Made by a program: the position numbers and the translations under genes. The notes under the pieces were generated by a model. The model was not told the origin of the DNA, made no database searches, and saw only the letters and a program-made list of their open reading frames with translations. From positions 55,203,131-55,267,130 of the forward strand of contig CM055268.1 in assembly GCA_029237695.1 (NCBI GenBank): a stretch of DNA of 64,000 nucleotides, written 5' to 3'. Source of the DNA: Conchocele bisecta. Its lineage: Eukaryota > Mollusca > Bivalvia > Lucinida > Thyasiridae. Positions 44,940 to 55,990 of this stretch are shown piece by piece. Within the stretch, counting starts at the first letter, position 1; each line of letters opens with the position of its first letter.

Positions 44940-46460
44940 ATTAGTGCCGTTGAATATAAAATATATTCAGTTTCGCCCCGACAACTTTATAGGGGCTCGC
45001 TAAAGCTCCCCCCAATAAAGCTGTCTAAGGCTCAACCGAAGCTATTGTATATTCGACCGCACTAACCATGTATTTACTATATATGCCACTCGTTCCGCCG
45101 CGCAACGATATTGCGCTCCTAAAGTTCCGCAATATCTAACGTTGCTGGCTCGTGGATATATCAAATTTATCCCGTCAACGCAGTGCGTATGTGCCGTGAA
45201 ACACGGTGCCGCGAAACATTTTTGATATCCAGTCAATACAATTTTTGCATTCTACAGCCATTTGAAGGTGTTGACGGGATAAATAGAATAGTAGGTTAGT
45301 GCCGTGAATGGGAAAAATTATCTGGCGCGGCATTGAAACGGGATGTGCTCGGCAGAGCCTCGCCCATCCCGTTTCCTAAGCCTTGCCAGATATCTGTTCC
45401 CATTCACGGCACTAACCTACTATTCTCTATAACCTATACAGAGTGTCAACATGTGCTTTGTTCGCTTTATGGACTACAACTGTCCTTTATTCACCAAAAT
45501 GCAATATCTGATTTGATATAATTCCTGCTAGTGTATGTTGTACTCAGCTATATTACCAAGGATTGTGAAAATCAATCCGGTAAGACGTTTCCGTTATAAT
45601 AACTGTGTGTACACTTTCCGAGATATATTGTTAAATTACTGTGAAAGTATAAGAGAATAGTAGGTTAGTGCCGTGAATGGGAAAAAAATATCCGGCAAGG
45701 CTCAAGAATGTCTTTATTTCTCATCAGAAGTATATGTTGTGACCACTCATTTGAACCGTCTCGCCGAGACGGTTCAAATGAGTGGTCACAACATATATTT
45801 TGGTTCAGAAATAAGGAAAATAGATAGAGAATAGTAGGTTAGTGCCGTGAATGGGAAAACATATCTGGCTTAGGAGACGGGATGGGCGAGGCTTACCATT
45901 TCCCTGCCGCGCCAGATATTTATTCACATTCACGGCACTAACCTACTATTCTATTTATCCCGTCAACACCTACAAATAGCTTTAAAATGCAAATAAATAA
46001 CCCCAGCCGCATCCTCAAAATCGGAGAATGGACTAGAATGACAACCGCACATATTCATATTCATGATTAGGTCGCATTTGGCAGGATATCAAAAATGTTT
46101 CACGGCTCCGTTTTTCATGACACACAGGCACTGTGTTGACTGGGTAAATAGAGATTAATAGGTTAGTGCCGTGAATGGAAAAATATCTGGCAAGGCTTAG
46201 GAAATCCCGTTTCCGTGCCGCGCCAGATATGTATTCGCATTCACGGCACTAACCTACTATTCTATTTATCCCGGCAACACTACAAATAGCTTTCAAATGC
46301 AAATAAATAACGACAGCCGCATCCTCAAAATCGGAGAATCGACTAGAATGACAACCACACATATCCATACGCAGTGATTAGGACGTATTAACAGGATATC
46401 AAAAATGGTTCACGGCATCGTGTTTCACGGCACATACGCACTGTGTTGACGGGATTAAAT
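44940..46460. repeat. cluster of family A, B and C hairpin elements
   Basis: In order: C (45168-45285), B (45285-45430), A with B-type flanks (45655-45830), B (45832-45955), C with an internal insert (45954-46150), B (46145-46262), C with the same insert (46262-46458). The last B plus C pair repeats the previous one, so part is a ~310 bp tandem duplication. The insert, 'cgcatcctcaaaatcggag', is shared by the last two C copies only. Confidence 0.7.
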
Positions 46461-47110
46461 ACATACATGCGTATCATATCCCATTATTTAAGGACCCATT
46501 ATATACATGATCGTCACCTGATTCAACGATAATTGTTTTGTAAATGTGATGGGATATATGTATTACATATCTGTGAACATTCTCTTGTATTGTTCCTCTA
46601 TTCTATGTGGCGAATGGAGTTGCCATGTCGGCCAACTTAGTATTTACCTGTCATCGGTCAGTTTCACCTCTTGTGGCATTTGACACATACAGCCAAATAT
46701 ATGACAGAACAACTAATAAAAGTTGGTGCAACATGTTACATGTTACAAGGATAATCAAATACGATAAATATGTGAGCAGATAGCCAAGAGTATTGTCATT
46801 CACAATGGATCACCTCAAACCATTCGTACTCGTAATTTAAGAATAAGAGATGGATGGCCGCGCAGTGGTGTCCACTGTGTTAAAAATAACTAGAAAAGGT
46901 TTTAAGGTATGTAGTCGACGTCATTCGTGACGTCATATTTATGTGACGTCATGTGTCACCTGCTCCATTATTTTGCTTTAAGTTCGTGTGACTCAAACGC
47001 ATTTCACAATATCAATAAATCGGTATCTCACATTTTGTAACCCGACTTAGAGTAGCTTAATTATGCCGTGGCCATGGGGGCTTGATGTGTCCCATCCGGT
47101 TGCATACTAT
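46461..47110. other. spacer with CRE-like cluster
   Basis: 46612-46690 shares a phrase with 16835-16905. Three TGACGTCA-like sites lie at 46919, 46933 and 46951 ('gtcgacgtcattcgtgacgtcatatttatgtgacgtcatg'). No gene. Confidence 0.35.
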
Positions 47111-47111
47111 A

Positions 47112-47185
47112 GGAATGAATGGCCTTTTTGTGGAATTTATCGGGGTATAAACTTGGAAAAGTCGCGGGAATACTGGACGAAGCGA
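47112..47185. mobile_element. half copy of family M hairpin
   Basis: It matches the left arm of 2137-2215, then ends at 'tactggacgaagcg'. Confidence 0.65.
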
Positions 47186-47435
47186 TAAAAAATTACAATT
47201 TTCGAAAAAAAGATAAAAAAAAAAAAAGATAGCTCAGATAGTAACTCGATGCACAGCATCACTTTATATACATTTTCAATCACATTTAAGAAGCTATTTG
47301 CTTCATCTCAAGGGATTGTGTTCTATGAAGTCGGTCCTTAATTTAAACCATGTATTGACGAGTGTTTTTCATATAAACTATGGACTTTGGTTTACCAAGT
47401 TCTCAAATACATTCTTAACATAATTCATAGCAACC

Positions 47436-47690
47436 GAGGGCCGTTTCACTAAACGGCCCTCGGTTGCTATGGATTATGTTAAGTACGACTAAAATGTTCG
47501 TACGTGCAAACTTATGATAGTCTGTAAATTTAAAATTAACAACGTTTTCTTGTAAACAATTATTTGATTTACATTTATTGAGCATAGGCTGCATACAAAT
47601 GTAAATCCAGCAGTTGAAATTTACAGACGATCCTAAATTTGCACTTACAGACAGTTTAGTTGTGCGAAGTTTAGTGAAACTGGCCCCTGA
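47436..47690. mobile_element. hairpin MITE, family H
   Basis: 'gggccgtttcactaaacggc' opens with a short extra palindrome. The body follows copy 13982-14206, ending 'agtttagtgaaactggcccc'. Confidence 0.7.
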
Positions 47691-48218
47691 CAGTCGGATG
47701 TAAAGGTTGGCGGATTTCCACGCGACATGACAGGACATCCGTAACATGGCTTCATGTACACAGCATCTAATATGGCATCTCTCTTAATGTCATGTGCAAT
47801 ATTTCATGTGACAAAATGCTTTTAGTCTGTATATGAAATATAGTACCAGACTGTGCAACACTGACACTCCACTGTATTTGAAGACAGTATGTAATTTATC
47901 ATTAACAATATGTTTTGAATGTTCCCCGAATTACCATAAACTAACTGTTTTATTACTCAACCTAAACACAGTGTATGTGACACACTGAACGTGACTTTTG
48001 CGTGGGCCGCGTCGACTAACCGATTACCTTGAATTGTATGACTTAATCATCGTAATCATGACATTTTGACTATTGACCGGGCACGCGGAACTATTGCTTA
48101 GCACGTCAAAAACCCAGGGACAGTAAAAACTATTCCCCGAGGTGTTGTGGACGACGTGAGGTACCATTACCACTGGGGGTAAGGTGATATCCGTAACTGC
48201 AGTTACGGACATCCCAAG

Positions 48219-48244
48219 ATGGCGGACGTCAAACGAGGTAAGTT
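48219..48244 (+). promoter_or_regulatory. start codon, mini-exon and splice donor inside left TIR
   Basis: ATGGCGGACGTCAAACGAG is followed by GTAAGT. The copy in the right TIR (minus strand, ATG at 51036-51034, donor at 51017) keeps the ATG, the reading frame and the donor. AAGATGGCGG is also a YY1-type promoter motif. A first exon of only ~19 coding bases would splice to a downstream exon within the element. Confidence 0.45.
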
Positions 48245-48611
48245 GAAATATCTAGATTTTCGACTGTTTACGCTTCGTGCATTTAATGGCATTCGATGGT
48301 TAGCTCAATATGTGTATATACTATGATTTTAATGCCTATGTATTACCCAAATGTTGCTTATTCCGCTTTTATAGACGTTTGAAATTTCACCGATGATACG
48401 GGTAACGGAGAGCAGAGACATCCGTAACTTTGAATGTATTTCTGTAAATGATGCCCGTAACTGTAGAAAGATGCCCGTAACTACGAACGATGCCAGTAAC
48501 TGTCACGTCATTTTTAGCGTGCCTTCCGAGGAAAGGGATGCCTATGGCATAACCCCTGCGTCGTATGCATCCGTCCGTCTGTTTGGCAACTGATTTGGTA
48601 TACAAAACCAG

Positions 48612-48690
48612 CAGCAATGGCCGAGTGGTTGGGGCGTTGGACTTTAGATGTAAAGGCTGTGAGTTCGAATCTCGCGACAGTGAAAAATAT
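48612..48690 (+). tRNA. tRNA-like pseudogene (Leu/Ser-like, UUA anticodon), probable SINE head
   Basis: Box A-like 'tggccgagtggttggggc' and box B 'gagttcgaatctc' are spaced as in a tRNA. The anticodon region 'ttggactttagatgtaa' has a 7-base loop whose anticodon would be UUA, and the 3' half of the stem is mispaired. There is no long variable arm as real tRNA-Leu or tRNA-Ser would have, and the acceptor stem does not pair. I therefore call it a decayed or SINE-derived tRNA head. Confidence 0.5.
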
Positions 48691-48749
48691 TGCAATTGCA
48701 AACAAATATTAATAAATCATATATGAGGGATATTAACCAAATGTACCTT

Positions 48750-49166
48750 CATTGTATCCCCCAGGCGATAGTCGGGGATACTATGGATTTGACGTCGTCA
48801 CGCCGCCGCCGCGTCCGCCGCCACCGCACACACTTTCGAGTCCGGGCTATAAGTCTGAAACCGTATGGAACATTTTAACGAAACATCATTCATGCATAGA
48901 TAGCGAGTCAACGACGTGTCGCGCACAAGAACCACAACTCTCGGGTCGCTAATTTTGGAGTTATTCCCCTTTGTTGATTTTTTTTCGTGTCCGGGCTATA
49001 AGTCTGAAACCGTATGGAATATTTTAACGAAACTTCATTCATGCATAGATAACGAGTCAACGACGTGTCGCGCACAAGAACCACAACGATCGGGTCGCTA
49101 ATTTTGGAGTTATTCCCCTTTTTTGTTGATTTTTTTTCCGACATGGCGGCAGGGGGATACAATGCG
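48750..49166. mobile_element. nested small element with two ~150 bp direct repeats
   Basis: 'cattgtatcccccaggcg' near 48751 and 'gcagggggatacaatg' ending near 49164 are inverted. Inside, 'gggctataagtctgaaaccg' through 'attcccctttgttgattttt' occurs at 48843-48982 and 48988-49130. It lies wholly inside the 2.9 kb element. Confidence 0.55.
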
Positions 49167-49383
49167 GTCGTGGGCGACTTTCGTTCTAGTTTATTAATCA
49201 TATTTGCAATCTAAACTTACAACTAAAAAAAAAAAAATGTTGACTGGAGCTAGATTCAAACCCACAGTTTTTTCGTCGCGAAAAAAAAAGAAGTATTAGT
49301 AAATATTGCACAAAAGGGTACATTTGTGTATGATCAAAACATGTGGAATAGTTACATAATTATAATGGCGGGATATTAGAAAC

Positions 49384-50330
49384 TAACATTGCGTTCCACA
49401 TACTACTTGACATCGGTCAGTTCTATTCCAATTCAACAGTATCGGCTATGAGGTACTCATCTGAATCTCTACAATTTTGGTCTACGGTCAAAAACCTATT
49501 TAAAGGCAAAGGAATTAATTTCTTTCGGGGATATAAGGCACAGGGTTTAAATGAGAACGAAAATGCGCCTGTAGACAATTGATTGCAAAATTAACTTTAT
49601 AGTTCCGTCAGACAGTGTTCTTAGGAAATAATCCTCAAAATATATAGATGATGCTAAAGAACCAGGTGTCCTCAGAACGTCCATAGAATCATTTGCCAGA
49701 GAACATTGTGACAAGGACGTGAAGATTTGCATCGATGGCAAAAATTTGGCATCCGGATTAGGAGTGCTCGGTGACGAAAACTTATGTGGTCACGAAATGG
49801 TACCGAAGTTGAATGAAAGGAAGGCAACACTTGACACTGAAATAGAAACAGTTAGAGAATTACAAAACCTAGTGGCAGAGAAGTGGTAAAAATGAAGGAT
49901 GCTTTGCTAATTACTATATCTCATTTGAGTTCCAGGGTCAGAGAACTACGAGAACTTGTAGTAAAAAAGGAAATTGCATTGAAAAAATTCTCAACCAAAT
50001 CGAAGGTGACTGGAAAGGCAGCAAGCAAAAATCATACACGCATGAACTGCCATCAGCGACTTATTACAATGCGTAGACAACTTGGCATACCTTGTTGCTT
50101 GCATAAATGGAACAGAGAAGGACTACTTTCTAGGCATCCACGCTAAAGTTTGTTTTTACCAGCAGTCAAACTACGTGTGTCTAAAAGATGCGAAACCAAC
50201 GCTACCCTATTACAGATTCACACTTAATCAAACAACGCACAAAAGCATGGCATGATCTGCGATGATCTGATTTTACGATTGTTTTCCATACGCTGTCTGG
50301 GGCTACGGGCCTGTTCGTCCCAATGACTGT
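49384..50330 (+). pseudogene. decayed gene resembling YqaJ-type recombinase proteins
   Basis: Coding-like blocks follow one another on the plus strand with frame changes and stops: 'AMRYSSESLQFWSTVKNLFK', 'FFRGYKAQGLNENENAPVDN', 'EPGVLRTSIESFAREHCDKD' plus 'VKICIDGKNLASGLGVLGDE' and 'NLCGHE', 'LDTEIETVRELQNLVAEK', 'AYLVACINGTEKDYFLGIHA', and finally 'KQRTKAWHDLR'. This order (RYS..L.FW, GKN, WGHE-like, then 'Q R...W..LR') matches uncharacterised invertebrate proteins whose C-terminal part is a YqaJ-like PD-(D/E)XK nuclease. Only the start of that nuclease domain remains. In YqaJ-family enzymes 'Q R T..W...R' opens the fold. It may be the cargo or the mobilising protein of the surrounding element. 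Confidence 0.5.
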
Positions 50331-50425
50331 TCGTCCCGTAGACGGTTCGTGACAATGACTGTTCACCCCGGGACTGTTCGCCCGGGACTGTTCCTAGACC
50401 CTAATCAATCCTAGACCCTAATCAT
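50300..50425 (+). repeat. short ACTGTTCGTCCCG minisatellite
   Basis: 'gactgttcgtcccg' variants occur five times between 50307 and 50395, followed by 'ctagaccctaatca' twice. Confidence 0.5.
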
Positions 50426-51304
50426 ACAGTAGTTTTAATGATTATGGAGCGGAAGAGAAATAAGAAAAAGAATATTGTTGGTCCAGAGTACAGGTGGGTT
50501 GAGACAGTAAGACAAACATGGTACTGACATGAACACAGAATGTTATTGAAAAAGAAAACTTCGGAAAGCATGTTTATGCACGTTATTCAATGGCACATTA
50601 TTTGGTGGAAAATTATTTATTATGTTTCGTAAATGATAATAAGGAACTGTATCATGCATTTGTGTCTACTAACAATATCACATACATGATGTATTGATGT
50701 GTATAGAGAGCAACTGCTAAAATCCTCTCAAGAAACAGCAAATAACACAGTGTACGTTTATTAACGACAGCTCAGTTACGGAGATCGTGTGATAGTTACC
50801 CATCTCATTGACTCTATTTACCCATCTCATTAATTTTCTCTGCGCTCCGCTACCCGTATCATCGGTGAAATTTCAAACGTCTATAAAAGCGGAATAAGCA
50901 ACATTTGGGGAATACATAGGCATTGACATCATAGTATATACACATATTGAGCTAACCATCGAATGCCATTAAATGCACGAAGCGTAAACAGTCGAAAATC
51001 GAGATATTTAAACTTACCTCGCTTCACGTCCGCCATCTTGGGATGTCCGTAACTGCAGTTACGGATATCACCTTACCCCCAGTGATTACACGAGGCCGAA
51101 TAGTTCATCGGGTCGTCCACAGCACCGAAGGGAATTATGTGTTGACTATTGATCACCCACGCGGAACTATCGACCGGGCGCGCGGAACTATTGCACAGGC
51201 AAGCCAAAACCCAGGGACTTAGTCAAAACTGTGTAATATCAACTTATATATATAGTGAGATGGGTAATAAAATCAGCTATATAATGTCTATGATAGCCCG
51301 GAGG

Positions 51305-51470
51305 CTATGGAAGGTAATATCCGCCATAATTATATTTGGCTTGATGCTTGCTGGCTGATGACATTTTAAGTTATATCCGTCTTATTACAATTATATGTCG
51401 CTTGATGCTTGCTGGCTGATGACATTTTAAGTTCTATCCGTCTTATTACGTTCTCTCCGTCTAGATACCC
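51305..51470 (+). repeat. ~68 bp minisatellite, left part
   Basis: 'ggcttgatgcttgctggctg' plus 'atgacattttaagtt' plus 'tatccgtcttattac' repeats with a ~68 bp period. The same array resumes at 53470-53640, so the DNA between is an insertion. Confidence 0.65.
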
Positions 51471-51499
51471 GCTTTACATAAACAGACATCATCGCATAA

Positions 51500-52320
51500 T
51501 AAAGTATTGGTCCAGGAGTCGTAAATTCTAACAATATTATTGTGCAACACCTATATAATTCCATGAAACAAGATTGTAATATAGGAACCATAAATTGGGC
51601 TTCTAAAGTCAAAGACTTGTTGGAACGGTATGGATTTGGCTATATCTGGAATAATACTGAAAATGTTGAATGGTAGCAATTTTGTATGCAATTCAAGCAG
51701 AGGTTGGTTGATGAATTTGCTCATTCTTGGACGACAAGTATAGGCAATAGTGGAACTTTGTGTACATATAGTTTGTTTAAATGCTCATTTGGACATGAGC
51801 CATATTTGGATAAACTATCTAGAACTTACAGGCATGCACTTACACGGTTAAGGCTTTCATCGCACCAATTGCGTATTGAATCTGGTCGATATGGTAACAA
51901 TAGAACTGAACGTAATCAACGATACTGTACATTTTGTGACATGCTAGACTTAGAAGACGAGTACCATTTTATCCTTGTATGCCCGATGTATAATGATCTA
52001 CGTTGTAATTTTTTAAAAAGATTATATTATGTTCGACCAAGCATGTTCAAGTTTATATAATTAATGGAATGTCAGCAATATAGAGTTCTGTTAAACCTGG
52101 GCAAGTTCATCTATCAAGCTCTGCAAATTCGTCAATCAAGAATTGTGGCTATAGTCGGCCAATGATTCGTTTTCATTTGTACCACCTTTATATTAAACTT
52201 ACTTGTAACAGTACAACAAGTATATATTTTCACTGTATACATGCATTTGTTTTGGTTGAGATGTCTTTTTTTACCCCCTTGTAACTGTATTAGGAACATG
52301 TGTTACATGTAATAACAATG
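51500..52320 (+). pseudogene. LINE (non-LTR retrotransposon) C-terminal fragment
   Basis: The reading begins at about 51540 ('INWASKVKDLLERYGFGYIW'), passes one stop at 51675, and continues as an open frame 51686-52060. The frame contains 'RLRLSSHQLRIESGRY' and a Cys/His cluster 'YCTFCDMLDLEDEYHFILVC' (C..C...H....C). This cluster and the preceding 'LRLSSH' block are the usual end of reverse-transcriptase polyproteins of LINEs, lying beyond the polymerase domain, and no catalytic YADD region is left. It reaches about 'MFKFI' then stop, with further related codons ('LNLGKFIYQALQIRQSRI') after a stop. 5' truncation is typical of LINE insertions. Confidence 0.75.
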
Positions 52321-53200
52321 ACAACAAACCAAATCAAATGGCGTTTGTGCCTCCCATGCGAAACGTCGATGGAGTATTGCAATATGTGCTCTCGAAAAAG
52401 CAACGAATTATAATTTTTAGTGACACTTGTTAAGAAAATATATATTAACCCTTACTACGCTGAATATGATCGTGTCATCTGCTGTTATTTTTCTGTTATA
52501 TTTTGTTTGTGTTTTTGTTCTTTTATCAAGCCTAAAATAGCAGTTTTGGCTGCACACGAGAAACATCTGCATTGGAGAGTGTTCTCATGTGCTGCCAAAA
52601 TATGTTTTCATAAAACATGATAAATAATATGAAGATGATAAAAGAAAGCAGAAGTCAAGTTCATGTTCCTGCTCAGTGGGGATTAAGACTGTTATTAGAG
52701 AAGATAAGCCTTAAAAGTTACATATATTTGTTTATCTTTAGTAGGTATACTGGTCTACAAGATTTGCAATTGTTCTGATACAGTATGGATACATGTGTTC
52801 TGATACTGTACTGTACAACGGGGAATATCAATAGTACCTCTGTGCACGAGTAATATCTATGTATTTAATGTTTGGAGTTGTCTCCCATTCTCGTGTAGAC
52901 AGCCTGTCTACTAGTTCAAGCCGGCTGCTGCACGAGTGCGACGATACAAAGCCAAGCATCGCTCACGACATATAAATTCGAGTGAAAATGTATATATGAA
53001 AGTAAAACTGTTGACATGTCCTTGTGTACACGCAGCTAGAACACAATAATTTAAACCCACCACCATAACACACTGTATTTCAACTAAATAATGTTTTGTT
53101 AATGTAGATCTCGACTCATATAGCTTGCTGGCACTCGACTTGTCATCGCTTACTTAGCTATAAACGGTTGCCTATTTTTAATGAAAAGTAACCATAGATT
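52321..53200. other. unassigned, probably LINE 3' UTR or older insertions
   Basis: No frame over 66 codons is convincing. '(TGA)TACTGTA'-type words near 52775-52815 repeat twice. Confidence 0.3.
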
Positions 53201-53204
53201 GGCT

Positions 53205-53476
53205 GGGATGGTGTTATGATGAGCCGTGTGCCAGACTCGCCCTATCTGTCCGGGCCTGTTTTTCCTAAAATGGTCTTCTTAGTTTGAGATTAGTTACGCT
53301 AACTATTGATCATATGGTAACTGCGTGTGTGTGTTCGGGGGGTACTTTTGGCTCGAGGAATCCGTGTGTCTCTTTGTGGCATGCGGGTTCCTGCGAGCGA
53401 AAACCATCTCCTGCCCTATACATGTCATGTTCACGTTACGAAAAAATAAAAATCTTGAATCTTGAATCTTGAATCT
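53205..53476 (+). mobile_element. LINE 3' end with (TTGAATC)n tail
   Basis: The segment ends 'aaaaaataaaaatcttgaatcttgaatcttgaatctt', a polyadenylation-type signal followed by a heptamer repeat, as seen at the 3' end of several molluscan LINEs. It joins directly to the resumed minisatellite at 53470. Confidence 0.6.
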
Positions 53477-53645
53477 TATTACAATTATATGTGGCTTGAT
53501 GCTTGCTGGCTGATGACATTCTAAGTTCTATCCGTCTTATTACATTTCTATATATGTGGCTTGATGCTTTATTCATTCGTACTGTTTCAATGCGTTTGTG
53601 TGATTACATTCTAAGTTGCTTGATGCGTCATTGTTAGTGACATCC
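53470..53645 (+). repeat. ~68 bp minisatellite, right part
   Basis: It continues the 51305-51470 array with 'gtggcttgatgcttgctggctgatgacattctaag'. The last units shorten to 'gcttgatgc'. A related phrase is at 56190-56260. Confidence 0.6.
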
Positions 53646-53799
53646 GGAGTTCCATTATTGATTATTGCATCGCTGTTTTGCTATGCGCTTTGTTAGCTCG
53701 CCCCTTGACAATAATATTTGCAACAGTAATTTGGGAACAACCATTATCACGCTAGGTGCGCTGCTAAAACTTAAACTAGTTCTCCCTAAAATTATTTAT

Positions 53800-54492
53800 A
53801 GGTACATGCCCACGCAGCAGGTTACACTGTACTGCAACTTTTCATTTTCTGTCATGCCTTATATGAGCCAGATATCTACCCACTAACGAGTTATTTTTAA
53901 TTACGGCGCGTGTTAATTGGTGTTAAATCGCATTTCATATGCCGCGACCAGAAAGGGTATTTTCTGACCTCGTGCTATTTTTACCAATACGCGTGAATCA
54001 TATCACATCTTTGACATGCACAGTTAAGTATCGGAAGTTGAGAAGAAAAATCTCTATTCCGAGTCCAAATCTAAATCTCCACGTAACTCTTTCCATTTGG
54101 TGATCTGGTCGCCAATATTAACCACTCTCTCTCTCTGTACTGCCTGTCCCTCAGACATTTCGCCTTTCTTTTGGCCGACGCTGTTTCATACAATCCGTCC
54201 TGGACGTTTCGACATGTTGATATTCTTGTTTACATATTGGGAAGCCTACTGACGCGCGTAGTATACTGCGCATGCGCACCGCAAGCCGTGATGTGAAAGT
54301 CGTCGTCCCCGCACATTATCAAAATAGACTGTTACCGCCGCGCGTCGCTAACAATAAATTGATAATTAATAAATGATTATATTTGTACAGCGGGCACTCG
54401 TAATTTTTAGAACTGGTGGAATAGTGACATAATTATATACTTATTTAATTCCTATAAAGAACATTATGTGCCTACTGCGTGGGCATGTACCT
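53800..54492 (-). mobile_element. piggyBac-type non-autonomous element (copy 2, inverted)
   Basis: It is the reverse complement of 14322-15027 with roughly 85-90% agreement by eye, with the same AGGTACATGCCCACGCAG ends. The right flank is TTAA (54493-54496), and the left is TTAT (53796-53799), one base off. Confidence 0.75.
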
Positions 54493-54614
54493 TTAATATG
54501 CTGGTACCTGTCCTTCAATGCGTTGCTCTCTAAATTGGTTCAATGTCCCTAACGGTGTTGATGTAGATTGGTGCCGCCTTTTCTGTTGCGCCATGTTTAG
54601 GTTAAAAGACACAA

Positions 54615-55990
54615 CTAGATTTACTGTATAATTTAACCGAATCCCAGCCAGTCTTTCCTACTTTCACTATGCATATGGATGTTGTGGGACCAACCTCGTC
54701 ATGTCCCGCAATATTGTTTATATTATTTGGCCACGGAAACTCTTTTTACATCTCGTGACCAACAGGCTCAGTTTTTTCTTTTAAATGCTTCAAATATGCT
54801 GAAAATTGGTATTAAAAACACCCCAACATGTCCTCAAGTGAAACTGGATAGTAATGGATCAAGATTTGCAAGCAAACTGTGTCTGTGACTTTAAAACACC
54901 CGGACTATTGTTTATGCCGGACTACTTTTGCATACTCAATTTCTCTAACCTTAAATCTAGAGTGCTACATGCCAGGTTATAATATAGGGAGACATGTTTT
55001 TCTTTATTCTTTCAATCTGACATTTTTCTGGCAAAATGAACATTGATTTACCATTACCAGACGTACTAATTGACATTATTATACTTTCTATATCAAACGC
55101 GAAATGCCAGTTTGATATCAGGGGCGATAACCGTGTTTCCTTAAAATGTTAGCGGAAGCAACTATTTATTCATACTTTATGATATGTCGATACAAACTAC
55201 TAGATGGGACCCAAGCTTCAACAATAATTAAATCTATATTTTAATTAGTCAATATCCAGAGCAGAATAAGTGCAGGTTATTGAAAAATAGGTACCACAAC
55301 ATACATTTGAAAAATGAAAGTAGCAGAGAATAACAAAATGTGTGGTAACGGGTTATTGTTTTAGGGAAAATCAATGGTGGTGGGCCACCTTGGTCTGGTC
55401 CCGGATGGTTATTGGTTTGTATCGGTAACGGGCCATTACACAGTCAACCTGTGAAAGTTACTATATGTGTAACTTACTATAAAGATGTGATTGTTTTCAA
55501 TTACGTACATATGTAATTTAATTATGAGGATAAATGTATGTATAAAACACATTAGTAAGTCAAACACCATACATACATATGCAATTTAGTTAATATAGGT
55601 TAGAGAATAATAAATGGTGCGAAATCGTCAAGGGGGTAATAGTAGTCCGGTATGAACAAAATCGTCCGGGTGTTTTGAGGTCACTGACACAGTTTGCTTG
55701 CAAATTTTGATCCATTACTACCCAGTTTCACTTGAGGACCATGTAGGGGTGTTGGTCATGTGATGTAAACAGAGTTTCCGTGGCCAAAAAAATGTAAACA
55801 ATATTGGGGGACATGACGAGGTTTGATTTTTCTTTCTTAGGAGTAACTGAACCTATTGTTTAATTCATGCATAACCAGTACAGACCGGCTGCAGGTCATG
55901 TACAAGTAGGTCCCATAACATCCATACGAATAGTGAGAGTAGGAGAGACTGGCCTTATTGGATGGGATTCGGTTACAGTATATAGTAAAA
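54615..55990. mobile_element. 1.4 kb element with ~300 bp inverted ends
   Basis: 54635-54925 and 55640-55975 are reverse complements; landmarks are 'aaccgaatcccagccagtc', 'cctcgtcatgtccc', 'gccacggaaactct', 'cctcaagtgaaactgg', 'tgcaagcaaactgtgtc' and 'aaacacccggac'. The ends read 'tttactgtata' and a matching inverted word. The 700 bp loop is AT-rich and has no gene. Confidence 0.65.

Larger units (their letters stand above)
48171..51084 (+). mobile_element. 2.9 kb DNA element with ~250 bp TIRs and ATTAC duplication
   Basis: The left (48171-48415) and right (about 50825-51084) ends are reverse complements beginning CACTGGGGGTAAGGTGATAT. ATTAC flanks both sides (48166-48170, 51085-51089). A 20 bp palindrome 'tccgtaactgcagttacgga' sits near each end. 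Each TIR contains 'aagATGGCGGACGT' and, 19 nt after the A of ATG, a splice-donor-like 'gaggtaagtt', reading inward. The interior holds a tRNA-like sequence, a nested element and a decayed YqaJ-like gene. I do not recognise the transposon superfamily. Confidence 0.7.

Noticed and set aside
48612..48690. Functional tRNA-Leu or tRNA-Ser
   Set aside because: There is no long variable arm, the acceptor stem is unpaired and the anticodon stem broken.
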